DNA from: Lepas anatifera
Lineage: Eukaryota; Arthropoda; Thecostraca; Lepadidae
NCBI GenBank assembly: GCA_034440635.1
Contig: JAOTON010001574.1
Span: 934,501 to 998,500 of the forward strand
Reading direction: 5' to 3'
Length of the DNA stretch: 64,000 bases
Under the pieces are notes generated by a model. It saw nothing but the letters and a program-made list of their open reading frames with translations. It had not been told where the DNA came from and ran no database searches. Positions 11,583-23,500 of the stretch are shown here, piece after piece. A program made the position numbers and the translations under genes. Positions within the stretch are counted from its first letter, which is position 1. Each line of letters opens with the position of its first letter.

Positions 11583-14500
11583 TTCTCTCTCTCTATCTCT
11601 CTATCTCTCCCTCTCTCCCCCTCTCTCTCCCCCTCTCTCCCTCTCTCTCTATCTCTCCCCCCTCTCTCTCTCCCCTCTCTCTCTCTCTTCTTTCTCTCTC
11701 TCCCGTGGTTATTTTCCCCCACGGACTGTCCGTGGCAATGCTCTGATGCTCCCCCGTTAACCCTTTCCAGCCTCACAACCACTGTCCCCTATCAATGTCT
11801 TTTCCTCTTTGCAGGAGATTGCGCTGGGTTCTGAGATGAGTCAGACACAGCGCATCAACCTCCACATATTGGCCGTCACCTTCGCCAGCTTCGTCTCCTC
11901 CCAGTGCAGCGTCCCCGGCCTCTACCAGTACGTCAGACAGGTGAGCCTGGATTGAAGAATCGGTCCCGGTGATCAGTTAGATGTTATCAATAATAATTAG
12001 TGATTTCTATGTGGGTTTAAATACTATCCTGTCTTTGCAACTGTGTGGGTGTGTGCGTGTGCGTTTGCGTGCATGCACTGCGCTCCTACTCAAGTTAAAA
12101 ACAAGAACTGAACGACGTCAGCCCCCAAAGTCGTGCAAGGTCTTTGCCGAGTCTCGTTCTTCTTGTAGTAACACCTGTTGTGTCCGCCACTCTCGTCCTG
12201 CTGCTCCTTCCCATGCAGCTGTCTACGTGGACGATACATGTGTCGGAAGTTGTGTCGAGGCTGCATAACTCTGAGATGGAGTACTCTGCAGTGTGAAAGC
12301 CATCCGTGCTGGACACACACGAAACCAATCTTCTGTCATTCCTACCGAGGCCTGTTCTATAAGACTTGACGTTGACGGACTATGTTGTCGCTGAATGTTG
12401 ATGGTACCGCTACTGCTGGTAGGATGCTCTACCGTGAGACATCATACCAACAACAGGCTTATCGAACGTCACTGCTGTTTTCTAATTATCCTGCTTTCCA
12501 GTCTAGGTATGAATACCCTACTTTCAAAATGGGTCCCAGTGACTAAATAGCAATTTAAAGAGAAGCGAAAATAAGCATAACTGTACTCGATTAGAGTTCT
12601 CAGTAAGCACGGATTGTTTTAGTCTGGGAGGTGTGCGGACAGTGTTTTTTCGCCCGCTGGCTGGCTTTGGCGTGATACACGTTCCATTTCCTCCGTCCCA
12701 GCGCGACTACCGTGGTCGGCGCGGCACGGCCTCGCTCGCTCGCGTTACGTATCCCGGATACATGAGTAGTCCAATCAGGGGATGGACTGATTGGACTGCT
12801 CATGCCGCTTGGCCAAGGACTGCTCATTAGTTGACCGAGTTAATGCAGGTTTGGCGTTTGAGATTGAAGTCCCACTGAAGTCATCAATGGACTTGTCACA
12901 TAGACCCCGACCTCATCATCCGAACGAGCAACTCCCGCACTCACGAGTTCATTTGAAAGCCAAAGTTGAACGTCCCTCAAAGCATAGAGACGGCCGCCCC
13001 GCTCAGGTCACCCTCTCACATGTCAGCTACCAGCCGACCTACGTCGAGTAAATATTGAGCGCCGGATCATCACATGGGAACCGATCCCGAGCTTTCACCG
13101 GTGCATTGCCGCTGCACGGTTTTCTGAGCAGGCCGGAGCCAAAGACTGCCGACCGAGCTACCGGGGCGGCAGCAGTAATACGTACTATTCGACAAGCTCA
13201 TACTCAGAGCGTTCCAGGGGATCGTACCACGAAGAAATGACGTAGCTGCGACGAAACCTATCGGTACAGCAAGTGCGGCATTCGCCTCACCACGACCCCA
13301 GTTTTTCAATCTTCGACAACCTGAGCTTCAGCACTTCATCAAGCAATCAAACCTGTACCTAATACCTGTAAACAACCACTGCAGCTCACGTTGAACTACG
13401 CCGTTTCCAGATCCGGGCAAACATGGCCGCTCACAATGGACATTGTTCAAACGCAAACAAATGGCGAGAGCTTGTATTAACCCGCGCCCCACCGGGGGTC
13501 CGGCGCCACCTTCGCCCCACCGGGGGCCATCGATGGCCCCCCTTTAACTCCGAAAATATGGGCGTTAGCGCAAATCTGCAAAGTGCAATAGAAAGCTCGC
13601 GTGAATTCAGTAAGAAATTACTTCGCATGTTTTAGTGCTCAGGTCAATGGTTTGACCTCCAGAGGTCAAATTAGGTCAAGATCGGCTATTTTCACTCAAA
13701 TATGCAATGATTAAGCAAACTGGGCATAACTCTTATGTCATTAGAGCTATTGAGGCCTGGTAAAGTACATTTGATAGCAAATTGCCTGTACTTTTTCCGC
13801 TATGTGGAACGTAAAGACCTCCCGCCAGTGGTTTGACCGCCAGAGGTCACCTCGTGACCTAATATGACCTGAGGTCACGAAAGGTCAAAAAGTGACCTTG
13901 CCGTATATCAAATGAAAGCCAGTGACAAGACAAACACGATGGTGTTTGTTTCACCGCTCTAGCTCAATTAGGTCAAAAGTTATTGTTAAAATACTGTTTT
14001 TGACCTCCGGTGACCTTGGATGACCTTGGAAAAGTCAAAGGGCAAATATGACCCCTGGGATCCGTGAAAGGGTGTCCAAAAACGTTGTTCTGAGCAGTCT
14101 GAGTATTTGCAATCATTTTTGTGGCTTTTATATCATGAGATAGCTTTTCCCCATGCTTTTCCAATGGGAGAGGTCGCCTCGTGACCTGACCTCAGGGCAC
14201 GAAATCGAAAAATCCCGGATATACACCTTGTAGACCCTGGAGGGGTTATGAAGTGTAGGAAGTTTCAAATCGATCGACTTTGAAATGTAGCTCTTACAGA
14301 GCTCTAAAGTGAAGTGAGGTGACCTTGGTTGACCGCGTCTGGTGGCCTGACCTTGGGTGACCCGGGGTAAAAAATTTCAGGGATGATGGGAAAATGATGC
14401 AGTGAGAGGTAGAGCCCTCAACCGCGGTGCTGCGCCTCGTCGTTTTTCTGCTATCCCAGAAAAACCTTAGGGGGGCCATCGATGGCCCCCCGGTGGGGCG

Positions 14501-17500
14501 AGGGTTAAAGGGAATGTGGCACCTTCATAACGTGATTTTCACTGAGATAGCCAAGTTGTAGAGCATGCCGGAAAACCCGGTGCTCAATATATCATTTGTC
14601 TTGGAACTCGAGATTTCCGTAGAAAAAAGCTAAAACCTACCTGCAATGTACCCCTCATGTACCCTTAGCAGCAGGCCACAGTTGTCATGGCTGTTGGTGT
14701 GACGACATATGCTGACGTCACGATGAGCATCAGCCAATCGAAGCCCTTGAAGTGTTTCGAGTATGGTAGTGGTTGCCAGATCATGACCTCACCCACAGGC
14801 AGATATTTATTTCTTTTTTCTAGAGGAATATTTTAAAATCAAAATCTTGAGCTTATTGTACATTTTTCAGAGAAATATGAGTGGTGTCCTTATTTTCGGC
14901 TAAAAGTACGCCTAAATACACCAAATTCCAGGATTCGACCAAGGTGCCACATTCCCTTTAAAGATAAATATTTTTGAGGTCGCAAAAGTGTGATAAGCTT
15001 TTCGATATTTTTCTTTTATAATTAAGCAATTCAATTCGATGAGAAATATGTATTTAATTTTAGAACATTGTGAACAGTTCTTAATGGTAAAATTCATTGT
15101 GAATTATGATATAATTCCTTTGCATGCCCCACGGTACGGACTCACCCCGAAGTCAGTTTTCTCGGGAAGGACTGAGACTGAGTGGCAGAGACGTACCAGA
15201 TACCTGGTTACGTGAGTTGATAGGACTGTTCCCGTGGTCGGTACCTAAATAGTACGTCCGGAAACTACTCATGTATCCGAGAGTACTGTTGTACTGTGGT
15301 AGTTGAGCCCTTTGCACAGAGAAAAGTCCCTCGGGTTTGAACCGAGGGAAAACTGGCTATTCTTTTGGGTGGAGATACCACAAGTCTGCACTCAATGTTT
15401 TTTATTATCTGTGAATGTGAGAATTGAAGTTGACGTAGATTGGAGGGAAGTCAAAACCTTTGCACATATGAGGGGTTTCCTATTTCGGATTGAAATCACG
15501 CTTTGCTCTGGTTCCTTGTTTCCTGTGCAAGGAGGCGGTGTTGATTTGCAGTCGGGAGACATCACAGGCCTCAGCGGCAGCGCTTGGGCCGGTTGTTAAC
15601 AAATGATGGCTGATGACCCTCATTTGGGGCCTCGGCGTCATTCTTTGGGGGTAAGCGATGTTGTAGGGAAAAAGTGGAAGCAATTACAGCCAGTGCTGTG
15701 GGAAACAACACTGTTTCTTGTATAAACCGGTATTGATGTTTAAGATTGGGATCTTGCAGTCATCTCTATCTGTAACACGTTCCCCAGGCCCGCTGTGACC
15801 AGCCCAGAAGGCTTGGAACAAAAATTTGACTGACAAAACGTTGGGGTCCAAATCTAAAGAACGCCAGGAAATAGTGGTCATGCTGTGTGGTGAGTCCAGC
15901 CTAATGGAAAAGGAGAATGAAACTGAGACCATGAGACCTCATAATTGGCATGTTTTGTTTAACCTTGATCTATCTTATTGTTTGTAATTGCTTGAAATGA
16001 TGCACCATAGCTAGTCAAACAAACTTTCCTCCGGAGAACTCGCTCTGAATACCAAACAATGATGTATAACTTGGTACAATTAATAAAATGGGTCTTACGA
16101 AAAAGGCGAACTACGAAGGTGACGACACTCAGTGTACTGCTGAGTTACATCGCGTCGGCTGATATTTAACTCACACCCGCAAAGGAACCCCGCCGACTGC
16201 GATGTTTCGGGCGCTCAACGTGATAGTTTAGTCTCTTGCAACGATTGCCAGTATAAAGCAGCGTCATCTTCACAGTCGGAAGAGGTGTCCGCGCTTCCAC
16301 CCTGCGCGAGATTCGACCTAACATCGTTCTGGTCACCAGCCTAGCTCTGCATATTACCTACGTTATCGTTGCGCCCTAAACCCCCAACTATGATGATAGC
16401 CGAGCTCTTCACTCCTGAGTCGCATTTGTCTCCACCGTGTGTTGACCTCTAAAGTCCTGACCCGGTGCCGCTGTGACCAGGTGGTGGCGGCCCGCCGGGA
16501 GTCGGCCCCCCACCTGCTGCCCGATCTGACCTGGCACTACGACCCCACGCTGGGCCGCGAGCCTCCGGAGCCCCGTCTGCTGCTGGACCAGGCTGTGCTT
16601 ACCGACGTCCTCACCACCCACGGCCTGGACGCCTCCCGGCTACAGACTCCCTTCAGCAACATGATGCCCAGGTCAGAGCCTGCGATGGTCTATATGGTGC
16701 CCAGGTCAGGGCCTGTGGTGTTCTATATGATGCCCAGGTCAGAGGGAGATGTTCTATATGGTGCCCAGGTCAGAGCCTGTGGTGTTCTATATGGTGCCCA
16801 GGTAGGGCCTGTGGTGTTCTATATGATGCCCAGGTCAGAGGCGAGATGTTCTATATGGTGCCCAGGTCAGAGCCTGTGGTGTTCTATATTGTGTCCAGGT
16901 CAGAGGCCTGTGATGTTCTATATGGTGCACAGGTCAGAGGCTGTGATGCTCTATATGGTGCCCAGGTCAGAGGTCTGTGATGGTCTATATTGTGCCCAGG
17001 TCAGAGGCGGAATGGTCTATATGGTGCCCAGGTCAAAGCCTGTGGTGTTCTATATGGTGCTCAGGTCAGAGGCCTGTGATGATCTATATGGTGCCCAGGT
17101 CAGAGGCCTGTGATGCTCTATATGGTGCCCAGGTCAGAGGTCTGTGATGGTCTATATTGTGCCCAGGTCAGAGGCGGAATGGTCTATATGGTGCCCAGGT
17201 CAAAGCCTGTGGTGTTCTATATGGTGCTCAGGTCAGAGGCCTGTGATGATCTATATGGTGCCCAGGTCAGAGGCCTGTGATGTTCTGCGCTGCATTCGAT
17301 GTTCTGGTCAGGGGTTCTGTATGGTGCCCAGTTGATGGGCCACCATGTTCTACATGTTCTCCAGGCCAGAAGTCGTGATCGTTGGTCAAGTGGCACTCAG
17401 GTACTGTGGCGGTAGTGGCATGACGTCAGTTCGACAGATGGGATGTTTTATACGATGCTAGGTGAGAGGCTGTAGTACAAGTAATGTGAAGGCGAGGTAA

Positions 17501-20500
17501 GAGGCGAAGAGATCCAGTGATGTCCACAAGTGGTTTTGCTACTTGTGATGTTCGCCAACATGATGCAGAGGTGAGATCTCGTGCTGCTGAACAACATGAC
17601 GACCAGATAAGAACTTGTTGCGTCTGGTGACATGGTGCCTATGTGAGAGTCCATAGTGATGAAGGCTGTAACTTGTGTCCAGGGGAAAGATTGTGTTGTT
17701 TTGCATCTGACCAGTGAGAAGAAAGTTTGCCGCCCCAGGCATCGTGATGGCCCAGTGGGAAAATATAACGCTCTACAACATGGCCAGGGCAAGACCTGGG
17801 CTTCGCAGGCTTAGTCGGGACCAAAACGGGAGTGGAATGCTGACTTTTGATGATGGTTTTATTGTTGAATAGTCGACATCAGTGTGGTGCATAGTGTTTA
17901 ATGGTCATGTCAGTTAAGAATGGGTTTGAGCCTGACCTTTCAGAACGTCGGCCCTGATGGTATTAGCAAGTTAAGACTGCAAGGTGTCTGTTATTGCTTT
18001 TAGACTTCAAAGAAGCTCCCCATTAATTGTTATAAAGTCGAGGGCTCTGTCCTGCGTCAATATTTTCAAATGAGATCGCTATTTTGAGTGTGCCACTTTG
18101 TGCGCCGTTAATAACTGACAGTGAGGGGCATCACCGCGTCGGATCTCCGCAATTGCACTCCGCATCTAGATGGAGAGGCACAAAGACCGGCTCGTAAAGC
18201 GCACTTGTGTCTTGATGATGCCCTTAACATCTGGAACGTTCATCTACGTCGTATTTGAGGTGCAGCTCTGCCTCTGTCTTTTGCGGCGATAATGAGACAT
18301 CTCGCGAATGGAGTGTTCCACTTCTTTTTAAATTGAAAATGAAGTTATTGCGAATAAAGTATGTTTGAAAATCTTGAAATGATCCCTTGTTCGGTTTGAA
18401 TTACTCAGAACAAAAATATAGTCCCTTTTCAGATTGTGACGTCATTAAAGCGGCAGTTGTTTTCGTCCACAGAATAGTATCCTTGATTGCAGGCACAATA
18501 TAGACTTCTTTTGAGCTGTGTTCGAATGCATTGCACCATCGTCATTCCATATGCAATACTAATGTTCCTCCAAAATTCAAACCAGACATCAGGGTGGCAT
18601 AGAAACTTACGTCGGTCATTTTTAAATCGGAAGATCTCCATCATTTCTTTAAAGTTTACGGACATGTGAAGCCTGTTAATCTAGAAGTACTTGTAGAATA
18701 GTGTAGTACTATCTAGAGATAGGTTACATCTCTAATTTGTTGGAAACAATTCTGGTCGATGAAACCAGCGTATTGTGTCATCTATGTCAAACGGGACTGC
18801 AGACATATATTAAGGATGGCTCACTCCCTAGCATGGTATTTTTAGTGAACGCGAGGGCCCTAGAATTTCGACTAGTTTGATTGTTGCAACCATATGGAAA
18901 GAGATTCCTTCAGAGCTTGAATTAGGGTCTGAGTGCGCTTCGTTTCGAATTATGCATTGTGCGGAAATTAGATGCAGTGTGTCTGAATGGAATGGACCAC
19001 GCCAATAGTGGCTTCTCGACATGCTTAACCAAGCTAGATTTCATTTGAGAGCCCATTATTAAAGTGAAACACTCGCTTTGATGGATGATTAAATGTGCAT
19101 TTTTCGGTCAGCCAAAATGTCTCCAGATGTTCTCTCGTGCTTGGACAGCAGTTGAATGATTTTTAAAGACGTAGTTCCGGCTGTGAATGCAAATTTAAAT
19201 GAATTGTGTCGGGAACATTCAAGAACGCTTTGAAAAACTGACAATATATTGTTCTTGTTTTTGTGCCATAAACATGCAGTGGGAAATATTTACATTTCTT
19301 CTCGACTTATTCGTCATATCGCTTTGGACGGGCCGTGCCACCTGTCCCTTTGTAACTGTCGCTCCACCGTTTCCCCATTGTTATTTGGCTACTCCGCTGC
19401 CTCCCATTATGATAATGGGCTCCACCGTCTCCCATTGGGACCGCCTTTTCCATCTTCCCCAGTGTGATCGACTGTTCCCCCAACGCCCAATGGGACTATC
19501 TTTACTACCGTTTCTCATGTTATCGACTCCTTTTCCTTTGTAACTGGCTGTTCCATTGATTCGCGCTGTGACTATCTGTTCCATGGTTTCCTCTAGTAAA
19601 TTGTTCCACCGTTTGTTGGCGCCGATCCTCACACGGCTTCCCGTCTTTTAATTGTTTCACACTGTTCTCCGTTCAGGTTGGTTAGTCCGCTGTTTTGTCA
19701 GGTGGTTCCCACTCAACTGGTTAGTGCATTTTCTCTCCTCCCCCTTCCACACCCACCGCGATTCCCTATCTATTCGCTTCCACAGTCACATATAATGGAA
19801 CCACCACCATCACCGACTACCCCCGGACCACGCGGAGAGAAAAATCACGCGGACTTGCGTGGCAGCAATCAGCGACGCCCAGCGCTGTGTACTGCACAGG
19901 GAGGGGGGACGCGACCCCCATCCGGATTCCGCTGTTTTGCGTCGGGAGTGGGAGCTTCCGCCGTGGGACCGTCAGACTGACCGTTTGATTGCCTCCCCCT
20001 GTTACTGACCATACGGCTCTCTCTCGTTGTGGTTGACGTGTACTAGTGTGACTGCCCGTTCCCTGGTTTGCCTTTGTGGCTGCCTTTTCCTATTCTGACC
20101 GCCCGTTCTACTGTTTTCCGTCGTGGTGGACCTATACTATTATGGCTGCCCATTCCACGGTTTCCCGTTAAAACTGTATTTTCCTATTGTGACTGCCCGT
20201 TCCATCGTTCCCCTTGAGGCTGCGTTTTCCTTATTGTGACTGCCCGTTCCACGGTTCCCGCTGTGTTTGACCGCTGTGCCGGTTCTCCCACCGCAGCTCT
20301 GCCTCAGCCTGGCAGAAGAGACAGAGCATCCTGCAGAACAGCGATCGCGACCTCAACAACATCACCGTCGAGGTGGACAGCATGTCCTCCTCCATCGGCC
20401 TCTTCAAGGTCAGTCTCGTGCCTCTGCGGTCCGGAGGACGGCTATGGGTGTGCTTCTCAACACGTACTGCAGGTTTGGCGTAGCTAAATGGGCTTTGTAC

Positions 20501-23500
20501 ACAGTACAACATAGTTTTCGGGGATGTACACGCTTCTGTTCTGACAGGATCGGTAGCCTCTGTTTTTGACAGCGAGGGGGCGATATTCCAGAGACTTAAT
20601 TAATTTTATAGTTAGGAAATGACTTTTGGATCCTGTATACAGGGATTGCGTTTTTTATATAATGGTTTGTCTTTCTTACTGGAACAGATAACGTTCCACT
20701 GAGTGAAATTGCTGAGGGTGCTGACCTGGTTTCATTTGTCGAGGCTTACACCCTACATGCCATGCTTGTTTTCGCTTTTCGATACATGCCACAGACTGGT
20801 GCATCGTGAAAAGGCCTTTGAGGCCTGTCCGCTGTCGCGACAGTAGACGAAGCCTTGCCGTGGTGTCCGTGGGGAAGGCTGTACGTACATGGTGTGATTT
20901 TGTGGATGCTTCACTGCTTGGGCCGGGATCGGAAAATCCCCTATTTCTTTTTTAAACCCACACAGGTGAGGTGTGGTGCAAGTATGACTGCAAGAAGCGT
21001 ACTGTTTTAAACGCCCTAAAACGTGGCAGCGTTCTCTGGGGCCGCGATACCTCCCTCAAATGGTCGGATTATCCCATGGATTACTTTGAAAATTGCTCTC
21101 GATGTTGACTTCCGCACATTCCTCTGAAAGTTTCCTAAATCCCCTAGTGGACTGCAGTGGCGTAGCCAGGATTTGATTAGAGCTGGGGGAGATCAGCCCT
21201 CCGGGGAATGGGGGAGGTCAACCCACCAGGGGAGATCAGTCCACCCGGGGGGTGGGAGGTCAGCCCGCCAGGGCATCACATTTTCGGGATAACGCCTGTT
21301 ATGGAGGGCAACACTGGGGATGTTTGCGAGTAAGAAAGACGCAGACACTTGTTGCTCGCCTATGAGGCGAATTATTTAAGGAATTTTGGAACAGTAAAAG
21401 GAGCTAACGGTGAAAACCAGCGGACTCAGAGTTTTGTATTGGTGGTGGAAGCTGCAGTGGGGGGGGGGCACCATTTGATCCAAGGAGTATCAGGGACGCT
21501 GCCAGTCACGTTCTGGGCAGCGTGGGAAGCGAAGCTTCAGTGGGCACCGGAAATGTGTGAGGAGTCGCCGATATACATTAGAAGGGTGGGAAGGCATCCT
21601 GTCTACTCTTCTGGATCTTCCATGGAGGTAAAACATGGGCTGGTGGCGAGGTTGTTCATTGTACCAAGAGGGCGGGCGTTATCACGCTGTGCGCTTTGGC
21701 TTGCGGCGGCTGAGAACCGCCAGGGGAAGTCCATCGACCCTTCTTCTTGGCTACGCCACTGGTGAACTGCGGCCCAGATTCATTCATACCTTAGGCAACC
21801 GATAATATTTCCCTCGACATAATTTAGTAGGGCCTTGGCAGAGTTTTTGCCCGATAGAGTTTCAAATACAAATGTTTATTTATATTTTTCACAGATGCAG
21901 TGGATTTTCAATATCACAATTACTTTTCTGTGAGGCACTTCCACTTTTGAGATATAGCATTGGATATGTGGAGGCCAAAAACTGAATACCCGAACTGTGG
22001 GTTTATGCGAAATGAAAACGCACAGACTGGTAGCAATGCCACTGTGAGGTGACACGATGCAGAATGTGCAATAAGCACTACAAAATGCTATACAAACTAG
22101 TTTCTCATTTGTGCTATGCTTAATTATTTGTTCAAACATTTTAATCCGGAGCCGGAGACCCCGATCAGGGCTATTAATAGCTCACTTCACCAATACACGC
22201 GTGTGTGTTGGGGGTGGCGAGGAAAGCATTAAGCGGCCGCCTGCTGGAAAAATGTCACTCATGGGAAGAGCTCAGAACTTATTCCGCACTCCCGGAAACT
22301 GGTACCATGTAATTGAGCTGAAATTACGCTCGTTTCTAATATCATAATTGCTCTCTCGAGACAAGGCTAGTCCGTATGGACAATGTATGTTTTCGCCTGG
22401 CTTGGTGATTGATGACACCCGAGCTGCTCAGTTCGGCGTTAGGCTGTAATCGTGAGCTTTGTCGTGTCTTGTGCTGATCGTGTATGCCGCGTAGAGCTAT
22501 CCCATCCGACCGTGCTTGCCTGTGCTTTGCTACAGTATGGTCGTTGCCCCGTTATGTGGCTTTGTATGTTGTCCGCGTCACCTGTCCCCGCTTGACCGGT
22601 GTACCCAGAGCGACCCAGGACGTCAGCGCGTGGTCCGGCTGACCCTGCAGCTGGTGCGGTGGTGGAAGATTCAGTGAGGGGGCCGCTCCCTGCGGCGGTC
22701 GTGAGGATGCCCAAATGTGTGGCTTGGGTGTGTCGAGGTGGTCTGAGGACAACGAGCGCGGGGGATTGTCGCCCCGTTGGACTCGAGTTTTGGCTGTCCG
22801 ATATATACAATGCAACCATGTACAGTATGATCGCCCCCAGGAGCGGGCGTTCTTAGAGCTTGGCAGTTAGATTGGTGAAAAGGGCTTCTGGATGCCGTGT
22901 TAAAGTTGTGTGTTTATTATTATTTTTTAAATCTGGCGGTTTGAGGCATTAGGTAAATGCGTGAAGTTTGATGTCAGATTTTGGCCTCACTTTTTCGGCC
23001 GGCACCATTGGAGCCACATCCCTCTGCTGAGTCAGTGTAGTTGTTACCTTTCCACGGAGGGCGCGGGGCCCAGCCCGTAGTGGCCAGCTACCGCCCAACA
23101 GTCCTCTCGCCAATACACAGACGGTGCTTGTAATTCCCATGGAGAGCAGAGACCCGGGCAGATGGTATGTCAGGAGGTACGGGTGGCGGGAGGGGTAGTT
23201 GATGATCTGGCCGTCCGGTGACTGGTTACTCCTTCCCGATAGACGCTGAGCGTCCCCAGCTGGCGCTGCTTTCTCTCCCCGCACATCGCACCTTTGTATT
23301 CCACCGCGTGAGCCGTGTTCTTACGCAAGAACCAGGACCGAGCATGTCATTTCTGCCGTGTAAAAAAGCTTCGAAGTATCGACAATCAGGGATGGGCTGT
23401 TTTTCGTGTGCACAGCGGAGCTGCGAGATACCGACCAGCGCTGTTATGTGACGGTGGGCAGTGTACGCGGTGACGCCACGGTCTGATGAGTGACACGGTG

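Larger units (their letters stand above)
11941..16480 (+). other. EFR3 intron 6
   Basis: Besides the hairpin (12761-12804), the piggyBac-like element (13481-14504) and MITE copy 1 (14508-14958), it shows a short GT-rich tract (12042-12075) and no gene. Frames at 12600-13309 have no support. Confidence 0.5.

Noticed and set aside
11447..11834. Frames of 95-114 codons on both strands reading SLSLSL or RERERE.
   Set aside because: They come entirely from the CT microsatellite, which is open in several frames.
16439..17113. A 224-codon frame rich in MVPRS repeats.
   Set aside because: Only 16481-16671 is EFR3 exon g; the rest is the intronic minisatellite.
22439..22819. A 126-codon minus-strand frame in EFR3 intron 8.
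   Set aside because: Low-complexity translation, no recognisable domain, no promoter or splice support.
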